A stretch of DNA of 64,000 nucleotides from Vreelandella salicampi (GCF_013415105.1 NZ_JACCDF010000003.1:1-64000); one strand, 5' to 3'. Numbered from the stretch's first letter, positions 49,383-60,101 are shown. Notes: a model not told the origin generated them from the sequence alone. A program made the numbers and translations.

Positions 49383-50252
49383 TTAGGATTTTTCGGACTT
49401 TTTCTCGGCGGGGAAGCGGGTGTCGCGCAAGCTATCTTTGATTTTTTTTAGGTGCGGCAAAAAGTCTTCACCGCGGCGCAGGGTCACACCAGTCGCTAGG
49501 GCGTCGATCAGCGTGAGCTGAATCATTCGCGAGGTCATCGGCATGTAATGGTCGGTGTCTTCGGGCGTGGCGACGTCTAGCGTAGCGGTGCATTCAAACG
49601 CCAGCGGTGAGCCGGGCGCGGTGATTCCCAGTACCACCGCGCCCGATTCGCGCGCCAGGCGAGCGATATCGACCAGCTCCCGGGTACGCCCGGTGTAGGA
49701 GATAACGACTACTACATCGCCGGTGTGGCAGGCGGCGGCCACCATGCGCTGTACGAGCACGTCGACATACGCCATCACCGGTAAGTTGAAGCGGAAAAAC
49801 TTGTGCTGGGCGTCTTGGGCCACCGCCCCGGAGGCGCCTAGGCCAAAAAAATGGATCTGCTTGGCTTGAATCAGGTAATCGACCATTCGCTCAACGGCGT
49901 CGGCATCCACCGTGCGGCGGGCGTCATCGAGCGCGGCGATGGTGGCGCCGAAAATCTTCTGGGTGTACAGGCTGGCGTCGTCATTCGGCTCGACCGCACG
50001 GGTGACGTACGGCGTACCGCCGGCGAGGCTTTGTGCCAGTTTGATTTTGAAATCGGGAAAGCCTTTAGCGCTGAAGCTGCGGCAAAAACGGTTAACGGTG
50101 GGCTCACTGACGCTGGCGGCTTGCGCGAGGCTGGCAATGCTCAAACTGGTGGCGGCGCCCGGGTCAGCCAAAATGACGTTGGCGACCTTGCGTTCCGAGC
50201 GGTTGAGCTCTTCCAAGCGTTGGCGTAAGCGGTCAAGCAGGTCGTGGGCCAT
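49383..50252 (-). CDS. hexR: HexR-type transcriptional regulator (RpiR family)
   Basis: A 289-residue RpiR/MurR regulator. An HTH_6 domain covers 1-77 ([29 protein letters not shown]) and a sugar isomerase-type SIS domain about 120-255 ([34 protein letters not shown]). It matches HexR, which senses 2-keto-3-deoxy-6-phosphogluconate and controls the Entner-Doudoroff and central carbon genes. Its ATG at 50252 shares one base with the stop of the EAL gene (TAATG). Location behind a kinase and a c-di-GMP enzyme is unusual, as HexR usually lies by zwf or edd genes. Confidence 0.88.
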   Translation of the reverse strand: MAHDLLDRLRQRLEELNRSERKVANVILADPGAATSLSIASLAQAASVSEPTVNRFCRSFSAKGFPDFKIKLAQSLAGGTPYVTRAVEPNDDASLYTQKIFGATIAALDDARRTVDADAVERMVDYLIQAKQIHFFGLGASGAVAQDAQHKFFRFNLPVMAYVDVLVQRMVAAACHTGDVVVVISYTGRTRELVDIARLARESGAVVLGITAPGSPLAFECTATLDVATPEDTDHYMPMTSRMIQLTLIDALATGVTLRRGEDFLPHLKKIKDSLRDTRFPAEKKSEKS

Positions 50253-52024
50253 TACGTATCTCCGTGCGTCAAGGGATGGTGGTGTGGGGTGGTTGCCTGG
50301 GGTACCCAGTGGGCGCACCAATGAGCAAAGTCAGCCGCCGGGAGCGGGCGAGAGTAAAAATAGCCCTGCGCCATCTCGCAGCCAATTGAGCGTAAATACG
50401 CGGCCTGAGCGGCAGTTTCGATGCCTTCTGCTACGACATCGCAGTCCACAGCGTGGGCCAACTGGGTGATCGTGCGGGCCAGTTCGCGGTCGGTGTCGCT
50501 TTCTTCCAGATCCATCACAAAGGCGCGGTCGATCTTGAGCGTGGAGATAGGCAGCGTTTTTAAGTAAGCAAGCGAGGAGTGTCCGGTGCCAAAATCGTCG
50601 ATCGCCACGCTAATGCCAGCTTCAATCAACTGAGCAAGCTGGTGGCGTGCGTTGGCGATGTCGCGCATTAATCCGGATTCGGTGACTTCAATACTGATCA
50701 AGCGGTGCGGCACACGGTGTTCGGCCATGCGTGCGAGCAGCATGTGGGCAAAGTGTGGGCGCGCAAGCTGGCGAGTCGCGACGTTCACGGCGATATGAAA
50801 GTCGTCGCTGATCCAAGGTCTATGCTGCCAGGCGGCCGCTTGGAGGATGGACTGCTCAAGCACCCATTCACCGATGGCGAGAATGTCGCCGCTGGCCTCG
50901 GCCAAAGGAATAAAAAGCCCCGGCGAAAGGTGGCCCATCTCCGGGTGTTTCCAACGCAGCAGCGCCTCGGCACCGGTAATGCGCAGTTCTTTTAGCGAAA
51001 GTTTGGGCTGGAACACCAGCGACATTTCGCCCCGGTCGGTGGCGCCGCGCAAGGCGTTTTGTACGTTCAGGCGGTGGCGCTGCTGCGCTTCCAAGGTTTC
51101 GGAATAACACTGCACGCGCAGGCCTTCGCTGTGAGGCAGCGAAATCGAGGCCATGTGAACCAGACGTTCCCCTTCAAAATAGCCGTTTGCCCAGCTGATG
51201 CCGATGCGCGCGCTGATATTGAGCAGCAAGTCATCCAAATCCTGATCGTGATCGAAGCAGGCTAGCAGGCGCGAGGCCAGGGCATTTAACGTGTCTGGCT
51301 CGCTCTCGGGGGAAAGCAGCAGCAGCTCGCTCCCCCCCCAGAGCCCCAAGGTGTGCGTGTCGTCAAGCTGGGCTAAAAGCGTTTGACCGAGTTGGCGCAG
51401 CAGCTTTTCGGCGACGCTATAGCCATGGAGGCGTACCACATCGTCTAGCCCATCGAGGGCGATAAACAAAAGCCCGGCACCATGGCCGCTAATCGAAGCT
51501 TCGCGTAGTGCTTGAGTTAGGCCGCGACGGTTGGGAAGTTGGGTAATGGGGTCGGTGCGCGATTGGCGGTCGAGCTCGCGGGTGCGTTTTTCCACCATGC
51601 GTTCCAGCGTTTCCGCTTGTTGGTCGCGCACGTAGTAGCGGTGCTCGACACTGAGCGTGTTGCGAATGCGCTGCAGCACTTCATCGTGCTTAAACGGTTT
51701 GGTGAGGAAGTCACGCACGCCCATAGCAAGCGCTCGGCGGCGGGTAGCATCGTCGATTTGAGCCGTGAGAATGATGATCGGCGGAGTCTGTTCCGCGAAG
51801 TGCTCGCGCAGCTGCTCCATTAAGGCATAGCCGTCGAGGTGCGGCATACGGATATCCAAAAGGAGTAAGTCCGGCAGCTGTTCTTGGCAATAATCCAGCA
51901 CCTGGCGCGGGTCGCTAATGCCTTGCACACGGCCAAAGCCGTGTTCATCGAGCAGGTCAAGCATCAGCTCGACATTGACCGGGTTATCGTCGACCACCAA
52001 AAGATGTTTGTTGGCTACGTTCAT
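50252..52024 (-). CDS. REC-GGDEF-EAL response regulator (c-di-GMP phosphodiesterase)
   Basis: A 590-residue three-domain protein. Receiver 1-125 has D57 ([13 protein letters not shown]). The cyclase-type domain (about 155-320) has GGSEL in place of GGDEF, so it should not make c-di-GMP. The EAL domain (about 330-580) is intact: [26 protein letters not shown] and KIDRAFV. It should degrade c-di-GMP when phosphorylated, probably by the hybrid kinase encoded before it, whose stop shares a base with this start (TAATG). The degenerate domain may bind GTP as a regulator. Confidence 0.88.
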   Translation of the reverse strand: MNVANKHLLVVDDNPVNVELMLDLLDEHGFGRVQGISDPRQVLDYCQEQLPDLLLLDIRMPHLDGYALMEQLREHFAEQTPPIIILTAQIDDATRRRALAMGVRDFLTKPFKHDEVLQRIRNTLSVEHRYYVRDQQAETLERMVEKRTRELDRQSRTDPITQLPNRRGLTQALREASISGHGAGLLFIALDGLDDVVRLHGYSVAEKLLRQLGQTLLAQLDDTHTLGLWGGSELLLLSPESEPDTLNALASRLLACFDHDQDLDDLLLNISARIGISWANGYFEGERLVHMASISLPHSEGLRVQCYSETLEAQQRHRLNVQNALRGATDRGEMSLVFQPKLSLKELRITGAEALLRWKHPEMGHLSPGLFIPLAEASGDILAIGEWVLEQSILQAAAWQHRPWISDDFHIAVNVATRQLARPHFAHMLLARMAEHRVPHRLISIEVTESGLMRDIANARHQLAQLIEAGISVAIDDFGTGHSSLAYLKTLPISTLKIDRAFVMDLEESDTDRELARTITQLAHAVDCDVVAEGIETAAQAAYLRSIGCEMAQGYFYSRPLPAADFAHWCAHWVPQATTPHHHPLTHGDT

Positions 52025-54627
52025 TAGGCGCTCCCTCGCGGCTGGGTGTGACGCTGCAGCGTATTAAGCAGTTTATCAATTTCCAGGGGCTTCGTAAGAT
52101 AGTCATCAAAGCCCGTCGCTAGGCCGCTTTTAATCTCGTTGGGCATGGCGTTGGCCGAAAGAGCGATAATCGGCAGATGCTTCAGCTGCAAGTCATTACG
52201 AATGACCTCTAGTGCTTGGTAGCCATCCATGCCGGGAAGGTGAATATCCATTAGCACCATGTCGGGTAGCCGGCTGCGCATTATTTCTAAGCCAATTTCG
52301 GCACTGGGTGCGGTATGAAGCGCCACATCATCGACGTCGTCAATAATGTCTTCCATCAACCGCTGATTGGCCGGGTTGTCTTCAATGTATAGCAGCGTGT
52401 GCTGTTTGGGTGGTGTTCGGTAGGGTTCATGCTCAATATGTGGGTGCTTGGGCGCAGCACTCATGTCGCTCGTAGTTGGGAGGGTAAACCAGAATGTGGC
52501 ACCTTGGTTGGGCGAACTTTCCACGTCGATTTCTCCGCCCATACGCTCCACCAATTCGCGGGTGATGGCAAGCCCGATGCCCGTGCCTTCAATGGTGCCG
52601 TTTTCGGCATCGAGCCGGTTAAACGGCTCAAACAGCTCGTGTTGGCGCTCTAAGTCAACGCCGGGGCCAGTATCCGTAATGCTCAAGCGCAGCATGTTGC
52701 CCTGCGCTTGTGCGCTTATCTCAACGCGCCCGTTGGCACGGTTGTATTTAATGGCGTTAGAGATCAGGTTCAGCAGTACCTGTTTGGTGCGGGTGTAATC
52801 GGCTGATACGCGCCACTCTTCGGGCATATTGCAGCGCACAAGCGTGATGCCGGCCGCATCGGCGTTAGCTTCTAGCGCATCGCAAGCATCTTGAACCACG
52901 CGTTGCACATGAATGGGCTCAATCGAAAGCGGCAATCTTCCCGCCTCAATTTTGGCTAAATCTAACACTTCGTTGATCAAGCTCAGCAGATGTTGGCCGC
53001 TTTTTTCAATTTGATTGACCTGGCGTAGCTGCTTGTCGTTGAGGGGGTGACGTTTGCCGCTGGCGAGGATTTGCGCAAACCCTAAAATGGAGTTGAGCGG
53101 GGTGCGTAGCTCGTGGCTCATGGAGGACAGGAAGTCGCTTTTGGCGCGGTTAGCCTTTTCGGCCTGGTCGCGTGCCTGCGCGAGTTCGCTCATGACGTGC
53201 TCGCGTTCGGCCATCTGGCGGTAGAGATTAATCAGTAGTGCGCAGGTGTCGGTAAACGGCTGCAGCCAGTCGAGTAACTCTTGGTTGAGCATCTGTTGGC
53301 TATTGGCAATGGCGAACATGCCGATCAGTTTGCCCGAACTAAAAATGGGGACGCCGAGGTAGTTATTAATCGGAGGGTGGCCGGGGGGGAAGCCGCCGCG
53401 CAGCCGGTGATGATAAAGGTCATCGGTCATGATTACTTCACCGTGTGCAAAGACGCGGCCGAGCAGCGTATTAGGGTTGGTGAGCATCATATCGCCACGG
53501 CGTAATCGCTCCATTAACCCGCGCGATTCTTCATTCCACGATAGGTCGGTAATGGCGTGAATTTTTAAGATACTGTTAGCGTCGGTTGGCAGCACTTCCC
53601 CAATCAGTGAGTAGTCACTGTCGGTGAGGGTGCGTAACGCTTCCATTAAAAAGGTCCAAAGCCGCTCTCCTGACATCAGCGCCTGATAATCGGTAATGCC
53701 TTGATGGAGCACTTTGAGCAGGCTCTGCTCTTTATGCATGCGCTTGTGGGTGGCATAGATGTCGGTTAAATCGGTGAGCACGCCGAGAAACTCATCTACT
53801 TTGCCATGATCATCGTGGATGGCGTTAATGGCTAAATGTACGGGAATCCGGTGGCCATCTTTGTGCTGTGCTTCCACCTCGCGCCCCTTGCCGACGACCT
53901 TGGGGCTACCGCCAGCGAGGTAGCGGTTAATGTAGGCATCGTGGTCCCGGGCGATTTCCGGCGGGGTGAGGATCGCAACGTTTTGGCCGATGAGCTGCTC
54001 TTTGGTGTAGCCCAAAAAATCGACGGTTGCGGTGTTAACCGCAATGATGGTGCCGGCGCGGTCAATTCGCACTTTGGCAACGGCGCTTGACGAGAAAAGG
54101 GCCTCATAGCGTTTGGCGGTGCGGGCGAGATCGGCGCTGATTTTTTGCTGGCGCAGTAGCTCTTCCGCCTGGCCTGCCAGGCTTTCGAGCAAGCATAAAT
54201 CGCGCGCTGAAAACTCGCGCGGCTGGTAGTCTAACAGGCAAAGTGTTCCGACAGGCAGGCCGTCGGTTGGGCGCAGCGGGATGCCGGCATAAAAACGGAT
54301 ATGGGGCGACGATTCGACCTGCGGGTGATCGGCAACGCGCGCGTCTTTAAGGGCATCGTGAATAACCAGCGGTGCATTATCGGCCACGGCGTGGGCGCAA
54401 AACGATAAGTCGCGCGGGGTTTCTTGAGCATCGACGCCCAAGTGCGTTTTAAACCACTGTCGGTCTTCATCCACCAGCGACACGAGGGCGATGGGAACGT
54501 CAAATAGCTCGCGGGCAAACTCAGCCAGGCGGTCAAACGCCTGCTCAGCGGGAGTGTCGAGCACGTGAAGGTCACGCAGCGCCTGAAGGCGCTGGGCTTC
54601 ATTATCGGGTGTGTCGGGCACTTGCAT
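52024..54627 (-). CDS. GAF-PAS-GAF hybrid histidine kinase
   Basis: An 867-residue sensor without membrane helices. The order is GAF (about 20-160), PAS (170-285), GAF (310-475), HisKA with H505 (SSMSHELRTPLNSILGF), HATPase (605-720; NLISNAIKYN, DTGPGV) and a receiver with D794 (MVLMDIHLPGMDG). It is therefore a cytoplasmic phosphorelay sensor of unknown signal. ATG 54627 has GGAGG five bases upstream, preferred to a frame opening 15 codons earlier. It is directly joined to the EAL response regulator by TAATG, and 48 bp after the aldehyde dehydrogenase stop. Confidence 0.9.
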   Translation of the reverse strand: MQVPDTPDNEAQRLQALRDLHVLDTPAEQAFDRLAEFARELFDVPIALVSLVDEDRQWFKTHLGVDAQETPRDLSFCAHAVADNAPLVIHDALKDARVADHPQVESSPHIRFYAGIPLRPTDGLPVGTLCLLDYQPREFSARDLCLLESLAGQAEELLRQQKISADLARTAKRYEALFSSSAVAKVRIDRAGTIIAVNTATVDFLGYTKEQLIGQNVAILTPPEIARDHDAYINRYLAGGSPKVVGKGREVEAQHKDGHRIPVHLAINAIHDDHGKVDEFLGVLTDLTDIYATHKRMHKEQSLLKVLHQGITDYQALMSGERLWTFLMEALRTLTDSDYSLIGEVLPTDANSILKIHAITDLSWNEESRGLMERLRRGDMMLTNPNTLLGRVFAHGEVIMTDDLYHHRLRGGFPPGHPPINNYLGVPIFSSGKLIGMFAIANSQQMLNQELLDWLQPFTDTCALLINLYRQMAEREHVMSELAQARDQAEKANRAKSDFLSSMSHELRTPLNSILGFAQILASGKRHPLNDKQLRQVNQIEKSGQHLLSLINEVLDLAKIEAGRLPLSIEPIHVQRVVQDACDALEANADAAGITLVRCNMPEEWRVSADYTRTKQVLLNLISNAIKYNRANGRVEISAQAQGNMLRLSITDTGPGVDLERQHELFEPFNRLDAENGTIEGTGIGLAITRELVERMGGEIDVESSPNQGATFWFTLPTTSDMSAAPKHPHIEHEPYRTPPKQHTLLYIEDNPANQRLMEDIIDDVDDVALHTAPSAEIGLEIMRSRLPDMVLMDIHLPGMDGYQALEVIRNDLQLKHLPIIALSANAMPNEIKSGLATGFDDYLTKPLEIDKLLNTLQRHTQPRGSA

Positions 54628-54675
54628 AAGCCCTCCATAGCAAAGAGTCAGGCAGGTGGCTGCGAGTCGCAAGGC

Positions 54676-56040
54676 TTAGTAGCCGAGCAGTTTGAGCAGC
54701 CATCGCCGGTAAGGGGGGCGAATGAGTGCGGTGGGAGCGCGATTTGCCTGGTAAAACACGCTACGTTGGTGGCTGAAGCGCTCAAAACCATGGCGGCCGT
54801 GGTAGGCGCCATGACCGCTGTCGCCGACCCCGCCAAACGGCAGTCCCGGTACGGCATGGTGCAAAAGCGTTTCGTTGAACACCAGCGCGCCGGAGCGCGT
54901 TTCGTCCGTTAGGCGACGCTGCAATGCGGTGTTGCGGGTAAAAGCGTAAAGCACGAGCGGGTGAGGGCGCGCGGTAATATAGCCAATAGCGGCGTCGATG
55001 TCTTTCACACTTAATACTGGCAACGCGCGGCCAAAAATTTCTTCTTGCATCAGCGCAAGGTCTTGGTTGGGGTCAACGACCAGCGCCGGGGCGTGTTCGC
55101 CCGGGTCAATCACGCGACAGCCGTGGTTGTGCGCCTCTTTCAGCAGCTCAGTGCTGCGAGCCGCGTGGCGCGCATTAAGCGGTGTCGTCATGTCGTGCTC
55201 ATCCGGGCGCTGCTTGGCGATGGCCTCGCTGAGGGCGTGGATCAACGCGTCCAGGTGACGACCTTCGACTAGCACGTAGTCCGGGGCGATACAGGTTTGC
55301 CCGCCGTTGAAGCCCTTGCCGAAAATGATCGATTCAGCGGCAGCGTCAAGATCGGCATCATCGGCGACGATGACCGGCGATTTACCGCCAAGCTCGAGCG
55401 TGGTGGGCGTTAAGTTAGCGGCCGCGGCCTTGGCAACCTGCCGCCCTACGGCGGTGGAGCCGGTGAATAGCAGGTGATCAAACGCTAACGCGCTGAAAGC
55501 CTGGGCAATGTCGGCGTCGCCTTGAATCACGTAAAGCTCTTCCGGGTCGAAGTAGTGTGACACAAGATCGGCCAGGAGCTGACTGGTCGCCGGGGTGTGC
55601 TCGCTGGGTTTGAGCATCACGCGGTTGCCTGCGGCGATGGCGTCGATGGCGGGCATCAGCGCCAAACTCCAGGGGTAGTTCCACGGCGAAAGAATCCCCA
55701 CTACCCCCAGTGGCTGCGGGGCGATGCGTGCTCGCGCGGGGAGCAGCCGCCACGAAACGCTCGACCGATGCGGGCGCATCCAGCCTTTGAGTTTACGCCG
55801 GGCGTATTGCGCGGCATGAATCACCGCGCTGGTTTCCGCCAAGCGGATTTCGCTCTCGCTACGCTGGCCGAAGTCTTGGATAATCGCGTCGATAATCTCG
55901 TTCTGATGGCGCTTGGTCATGCGCGCTAAACGCCGAAGCCGGTCACGGCGTGTGGCAAGGCTCGGGAACGGCGCCTGATCGGCGGCTTGGCGCTGAGTGT
56001 CAAAGCCGAGTTGAAGTTGGCGGTGAAGGTCGTGCGACAT
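54676..56040 (-). CDS. coniferyl-aldehyde-dehydrogenase-type NAD(P)+ ALDH
   Basis: A 454-residue aldehyde dehydrogenase of the coniferyl aldehyde/CalB group. The general base glutamate is in TLELGGKSPVIV and the catalytic cysteine in GGQTCIAPDYV. FNETLLHHAVPGLPFGGVGD closes the active site. It has a hydrophobic, basic C-terminus as in membrane-attached class 3 type ALDHs. It oxidises aldehydes to acids; the true substrate is not clear. It is first of four leftward genes, followed by the hybrid kinase. Confidence 0.88.
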   Translation of the reverse strand: MSHDLHRQLQLGFDTQRQAADQAPFPSLATRRDRLRRLARMTKRHQNEIIDAIIQDFGQRSESEIRLAETSAVIHAAQYARRKLKGWMRPHRSSVSWRLLPARARIAPQPLGVVGILSPWNYPWSLALMPAIDAIAAGNRVMLKPSEHTPATSQLLADLVSHYFDPEELYVIQGDADIAQAFSALAFDHLLFTGSTAVGRQVAKAAAANLTPTTLELGGKSPVIVADDADLDAAAESIIFGKGFNGGQTCIAPDYVLVEGRHLDALIHALSEAIAKQRPDEHDMTTPLNARHAARSTELLKEAHNHGCRVIDPGEHAPALVVDPNQDLALMQEEIFGRALPVLSVKDIDAAIGYITARPHPLVLYAFTRNTALQRRLTDETRSGALVFNETLLHHAVPGLPFGGVGDSGHGAYHGRHGFERFSHQRSVFYQANRAPTALIRPPYRRWLLKLLGY

Positions 56041-56130
56041 CGGCGCGTCTCCAGGTGAATCCCGTCGGGCATTCCGCTAGTGTATACGGTTCGCGGCGCT
56101 GTTCGTATCTTACTAAATTTTGGAGGTGCT

Positions 56131-57327
56131 ATGCCCTCACCGACGCTTTCGTCCGGTTCATCGCCGCTTGTGTGTACTATTCTACCTGGGATTGCGCGCG
56201 TGGCCGCAAGTCAATGGGATCGATTGGTCGATCCCGATCAGCCGTTTTTGCGCCATGCGTATCTTCACGCGCTAGAAGCGAGTGGTTCGGTGAGTGTGGC
56301 GACTGGCTGGGAGCCAGCGCATCTCGCCGTGTGGCAAGGGCAAGATCTGGTGGGGGCTTTGCCGCTTTATCGCAAGCACCATTCGTATGGCGAATACGTC
56401 TTCGATTGGACCTTTGCCGACGCTTTGGAGCGCGCCGGTGGGCGTTACTACCCGAAAGCGCTGAGCGCGATCCCTTATACGCCGGTGCCGGGGCCGCGCA
56501 CGTTGATGACTTCCGAAAGCGACGAAGCCGAGGTGCGCCAAGCGTTGGCGCAAGGCTTGTGGCAGCTGTGTGATGACGAGGCGCTTTCAAGTTGGCACCT
56601 TTTGTTCAGCGCGCTCGACGATGTGGCGGCCTGGCAGGCACTTTACCCCGAGCTCATCGCCCGCGAGGGGGTGCAATTTCAGTGGCGCGATGGGGGGCTA
56701 GATGGCCCGGGCTTTGGCGATTTCGACGGCTTTCTCGCGACGCTTACCGCCAAGCGGCGCAAAATGATCAAACGCGAACGGCGTATCGTGACCGATCAGG
56801 GTATTACCTTGCACCGCCTGGAAGGCGAGGCCATTACCTCCGAGGCGCTGGCGCATTTCTACCGCTGCTACACCAATACCTACCACGAGCGCGGCCGACC
56901 GCCGTATCTTAACCGCGACTTTTTCCAACGCATAAAACGCACCATGCCCGAATCGCTATTGCTGGTGCAGGCACGCTTGGACGATCGCCCGGTCGCCGCC
57001 GCGCTCTATTTTCGCGGTACGCAGAGCCTTTATGGGCGCTACTGGGGCAGCGAGGTACTCGCCGATTGCCTGCATTTTGAAGCCTGTTACTACCAGGGGA
57101 TCGAATACTGTTTGGAGCAGGGGCTGACGCTTTTCGACCCCGGCACCCAGGGCGAGCATAAGCTGGTGCGCGGCTTTCACCCGCAGCCGCTTCGCTCGCT
57201 GCACTATTTTGCTCACCCTGGGCTTGCTGCCGGGGTTGCCCGGTTCTGCGAGGAAGAAGCTCAACACATGGCGGCTTACCGCCACGCGGCAAGCGAGGCA
57301 CTGCCGTTTCGGCGTGAGGGTAAATAG
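56131..57327 (+). CDS. FemAB-like (PF04339) acyltransferase family protein
   Basis: A 398-residue protein of the peptidogalycan biosynthesis/recognition family (PF04339), with a double GNAT-like fold. Typical segments are PFLRHAYLHALEASGSV near the start, YYPKALSAIPYTPVPGPR, AKRRKMIKRERRIV, and the end EHKLVRGFHPQ with SLHYFAHPGLA. Family members are widespread without a proven reaction. ATG 56131 has TGGAGG four bases upstream. It is divergent from the aldehyde dehydrogenase. Confidence 0.87.
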   Translation: MPSPTLSSGSSPLVCTILPGIARVAASQWDRLVDPDQPFLRHAYLHALEASGSVSVATGWEPAHLAVWQGQDLVGALPLYRKHHSYGEYVFDWTFADALERAGGRYYPKALSAIPYTPVPGPRTLMTSESDEAEVRQALAQGLWQLCDDEALSSWHLLFSALDDVAAWQALYPELIAREGVQFQWRDGGLDGPGFGDFDGFLATLTAKRRKMIKRERRIVTDQGITLHRLEGEAITSEALAHFYRCYTNTYHERGRPPYLNRDFFQRIKRTMPESLLLVQARLDDRPVAAALYFRGTQSLYGRYWGSEVLADCLHFEACYYQGIEYCLEQGLTLFDPGTQGEHKLVRGFHPQPLRSLHYFAHPGLAAGVARFCEEEAQHMAAYRHAASEALPFRREGK

Positions 57328-57419
57328 CCCGAAAAGCGCCGGGCGGCTCGCTGCGTTAAGTGCTTGGTGGCATAATGCGGCGCAGTGTTTTTCTCCACAT
57401 TTTTTCAGTAGGCGGTGCG

Positions 57420-57806
57420 GTGAGTAGCGAAGCGAACGGTAACGCGACAAGTGGCTGGCCTTTTAGGAAGTGGCTCGCGCTGGGGCTGTTTCTGCTGCTG
57501 TTATTGCTGCAGTATCAACTCTGGTGGGGAACCGGTGGCTGGTTCGATCTGCAGGCGGTGGAAAAGCGGGTGGCCGCTCAGGAGGCGGAGAATGCGCCGA
57601 TGCGCGACCGCAATGCTCGGCTCGCCGCTGAGGTTACCGATCTCAAGCAGGGGCTGGATGCGATTGAAGAGCGTGCGCGCAGCGACATGGGCATGGTGCG
57701 CGCGGATGAGCAGTTTTTCTGGGTGCCGGGCGTGGCGATTGAGCCGCAGTTGATCGAAATCAACGCCGGTCTCGTCGCCCCTCCGGCACAAAAGGTCAGC
57801 GAATGA
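57420..57806 (+). CDS. ftsB: cell division protein FtsB
   Basis: A 128-residue bitopic protein if translated from GTG 57420 (AGGCGG upstream); ATG 57375 and GTG 57360 are alternatives that give a longer N-terminus. One membrane helix (WLALGLFLLLLLLQYQLWW) is followed by a coiled coil (VEKRVAAQEAENAPMRDRNARL held as heptads) and the conserved SDMGMVRADEQFFWV. FtsB joins FtsL and FtsQ in the divisome. The final TGA overlaps the ispD ATG, the normal arrangement. Confidence 0.9.
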   Translation: MSSEANGNATSGWPFRKWLALGLFLLLLLLQYQLWWGTGGWFDLQAVEKRVAAQEAENAPMRDRNARLAAEVTDLKQGLDAIEERARSDMGMVRADEQFFWVPGVAIEPQLIEINAGLVAPPAQKVSE

Positions 57807-58489
57807 GCGCCACCACTTGGCTGATTGTGCCCGCGGCTGGTCAGGGTAAGCGCATGGGGGCGGCACTGCCCAAGCAGTATCTCACGCTTGCGGGCGCGCC
57901 GATTCTCGCCGTCACCTTGGCGCGCCTGCACGCGGCACTACCGCACGCGCGTTTAGTGCTGTGTCTGGATGAGCAGGATCGCTGGTTTGACCCCGCATGG
58001 GTGCCGTTTGCCCACTGGCAGCGTGTCTCGGGCGGGGCCGAACGCATGGATAGCGTGTTGAATGCGCTGCAAGCGATTGATGCCACTGGTGATGACGTGG
58101 TGCTGGTACACGACGTGGCGCGCCCCTGCGTAAGTACGGCAGATGTGTGCGCGCTTGAACAGGCCGCCACGCAGCACGCCAGCGGGGCGCTGTTGGCAAT
58201 GCCGGTGGCGGATACCATGAAGCGCGAAAGTGACGGTGCCAGCGCGCGCACCGAGCCCCGCGATGGCTTGTGGCACGCGCTGACCCCACAAGGGTTTCGC
58301 TATGCGCTGCTGTGCCAGGCGCTCGTTCACGCCCGCGAGCACGACACCCTGGTCACCGATGAAGCCTCCGCGGTCGAGGCCATAGGTCATACGCCCAAAC
58401 TGGTAAGCGGCCGGCGTGACAACCTGAAAGTCACTCACCCAGACGATTTAGCGCTGGCGGCGGCGATTTTGGCCGCGCAGCGCGAGTAG
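57803..58489 (+). CDS. ispD: 2-C-methyl-D-erythritol 4-phosphate cytidylyltransferase
   Basis: A 228-residue IspD. The CTP-binding loop PAAGQGKRMGAALPKQYL is at the N-terminus, with HDVARPCVS and the C-terminal GRRDNLKVTHPDDLALA region also conserved. It makes CDP-methylerythritol in the MEP pathway. The start overlaps ftsB; ispF follows about 70 bp later. Confidence 0.95.
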   Translation: MSATTWLIVPAAGQGKRMGAALPKQYLTLAGAPILAVTLARLHAALPHARLVLCLDEQDRWFDPAWVPFAHWQRVSGGAERMDSVLNALQAIDATGDDVVLVHDVARPCVSTADVCALEQAATQHASGALLAMPVADTMKRESDGASARTEPRDGLWHALTPQGFRYALLCQALVHAREHDTLVTDEASAVEAIGHTPKLVSGRRDNLKVTHPDDLALAAAILAAQRE

Positions 58490-58558
58490 AGCCGCGCGTG
58501 AATGCGCTGTCTTTGATGCGCTTTTTTATATGTGATCGATAACGAAAAGGAGTGTTGG

Positions 58559-59041
58559 ATGCGCATCGGCCACGGCTTTGATGTTCACCGTTTTGGCCCC
58601 GGCGAGCATGTCATGATCGGCGGAGTTAAATTGCCTTTTACTCACGGCTTTGTGGCTCACTCCGATGGCGATGTGCTGCTTCACGCGCTGTGCGATGCAC
58701 TGCTCGGCGCCTGTGCGTTAGGCGATATCGGCCGCCACTTCCCCGATACTGATGAAACTTGGAAAGGCGCGGATAGCCGCGACCTGCTGCGCCGGGTATG
58801 GGCGCTGGTGCAGGATGCCGGTTGGGACGTGGAGAATCTGGATGCCACGATCATGGCGCAGGCGCCGAAAATGGCGCCGCATATTGAGTCCATGCGCGAG
58901 ATCATTGCTGGCGATTTAGCGCTGTCGCTTTCCCAAGTCAACGTTAAAGCCACCACCACCGAGCGCCTTGGGTTTACCGGCCGAGGGGAAGGCATTGCGG
59001 CTGAAGCCGTGGTGCTGCTCACGCCGCGGGGCAACCCATGA
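58559..59041 (+). CDS. ispF: 2-C-methyl-D-erythritol 2,4-cyclodiphosphate synthase
   Basis: A 160-residue IspF. Metal ligands lie in GHGFDVHRF (Asp and His) and the second motif is [18 protein letters not shown]. It forms MEcPP, the substrate of IspG encoded at 26.5 kb. ATG 58559 has AAAAGGAG seven bases upstream. Its stop overlaps the truD start (ATGA). Confidence 0.95.
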   Translation: MRIGHGFDVHRFGPGEHVMIGGVKLPFTHGFVAHSDGDVLLHALCDALLGACALGDIGRHFPDTDETWKGADSRDLLRRVWALVQDAGWDVENLDATIMAQAPKMAPHIESMREIIAGDLALSLSQVNVKATTTERLGFTGRGEGIAAEAVVLLTPRGNP

Positions 59042-60087
59042 GCGAGCTTCCCGTTTGGGCGCGCACGCTGGACGCTGCGTTTGGGCCGCCGTTGCCGGGG
59101 CAATATCGCGCCGCGCCTGAAGATTTTATCGTCGAGGAGCAGCTTGATTTCACTCCCGAAGCCCACGGCGAGCACCTGTGGCTTTATATCGAAAAACGCA
59201 ACCAGACAACCTTGGACGTGGTGAAGCAGCTTGCGCGGCTGAGCGACGTCACGCCAAGAGACATTGGTTACTCAGGAATGAAAGACCGTGTGGCGGTGAC
59301 CCGGCAGTGGCTGAGTGTGCACTTGCCGGGGCGCGATGCGCCGGTTGACCTCACCGAGCGTTTAGCCGCCGTGGACGTGCGTGTCTTGGCGCAGGCGCGC
59401 CATCCGCGTAAGTTAAAGCGCGGCGTGCATCGTACTAACCGTTTCACCCTACGCCTTAGCGGCGCGGTGGTGGAAAGTGATAGCTTCACCGCACGCTGGG
59501 AGGCGCTTTGCCATCACGGTGTGCCGAACTACTTTGGCCCGCAGCGCTTTGGCCCGGGCGGTCGTAACCTCGTCCGCGCTGAGGCCGTATTGGCGCGCGG
59601 CTGGCGCAAACGTGATGATCGTCAAGGAATGCTGCTTTCCAGCGCGCGCAGTTTTTTGTTCAATGAGCTTTTGAGCGCGCGGATTAAGGCGGGTAGCTGG
59701 AACAAACCGCTGGCCGGTGACACGCTGATGCTGGACGGCACGCAGAGTGTATTTCGCCCCGATCAGGTCGATTCAACGTTAGAAGCTCGCGCCGAGGCTT
59801 TAGACATTCACCCCACGGGCATTTTGTGGGGCGTGGGCTACGCGCCGGACGAATCCGCCGCGCAGCGACTTGAAACGGCGCTTTCCGAGCGTCATCCGGC
59901 GCTGTGTGACGGACTTTCGCGTAGCGGTGTTAAACCAGCGCGTCGCGCGTTGCGAATGCGCTTGGGCGAGCCTGAATGGCAGGTTGAGGAGGACAGTTTC
60001 GTGCTGCGTTTTTCATTACCGCGCGGCGGTTTTGCTACTGCGGTGCTTAGCGAGTTGATGGCGCACCCTGACTTTGCCAGCGGTTAA
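59038..60087 (+). CDS. truD: tRNA pseudouridine(13) synthase
   Basis: A 349-residue TruD. The catalytic aspartate is in [15 protein letters not shown] near residue 85. NYFGPQRFG and [16 protein letters not shown] are further signatures. It modifies U13 in tRNA-Glu. It lies between ispF and surE, overlapping ispF by 4 bases. Confidence 0.95.
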   Translation: MSELPVWARTLDAAFGPPLPGQYRAAPEDFIVEEQLDFTPEAHGEHLWLYIEKRNQTTLDVVKQLARLSDVTPRDIGYSGMKDRVAVTRQWLSVHLPGRDAPVDLTERLAAVDVRVLAQARHPRKLKRGVHRTNRFTLRLSGAVVESDSFTARWEALCHHGVPNYFGPQRFGPGGRNLVRAEAVLARGWRKRDDRQGMLLSSARSFLFNELLSARIKAGSWNKPLAGDTLMLDGTQSVFRPDQVDSTLEARAEALDIHPTGILWGVGYAPDESAAQRLETALSERHPALCDGLSRSGVKPARRALRMRLGEPEWQVEEDSFVLRFSLPRGGFATAVLSELMAHPDFASG

Positions 60088-60101
60088 ACATAAGGAGATA
60101 A

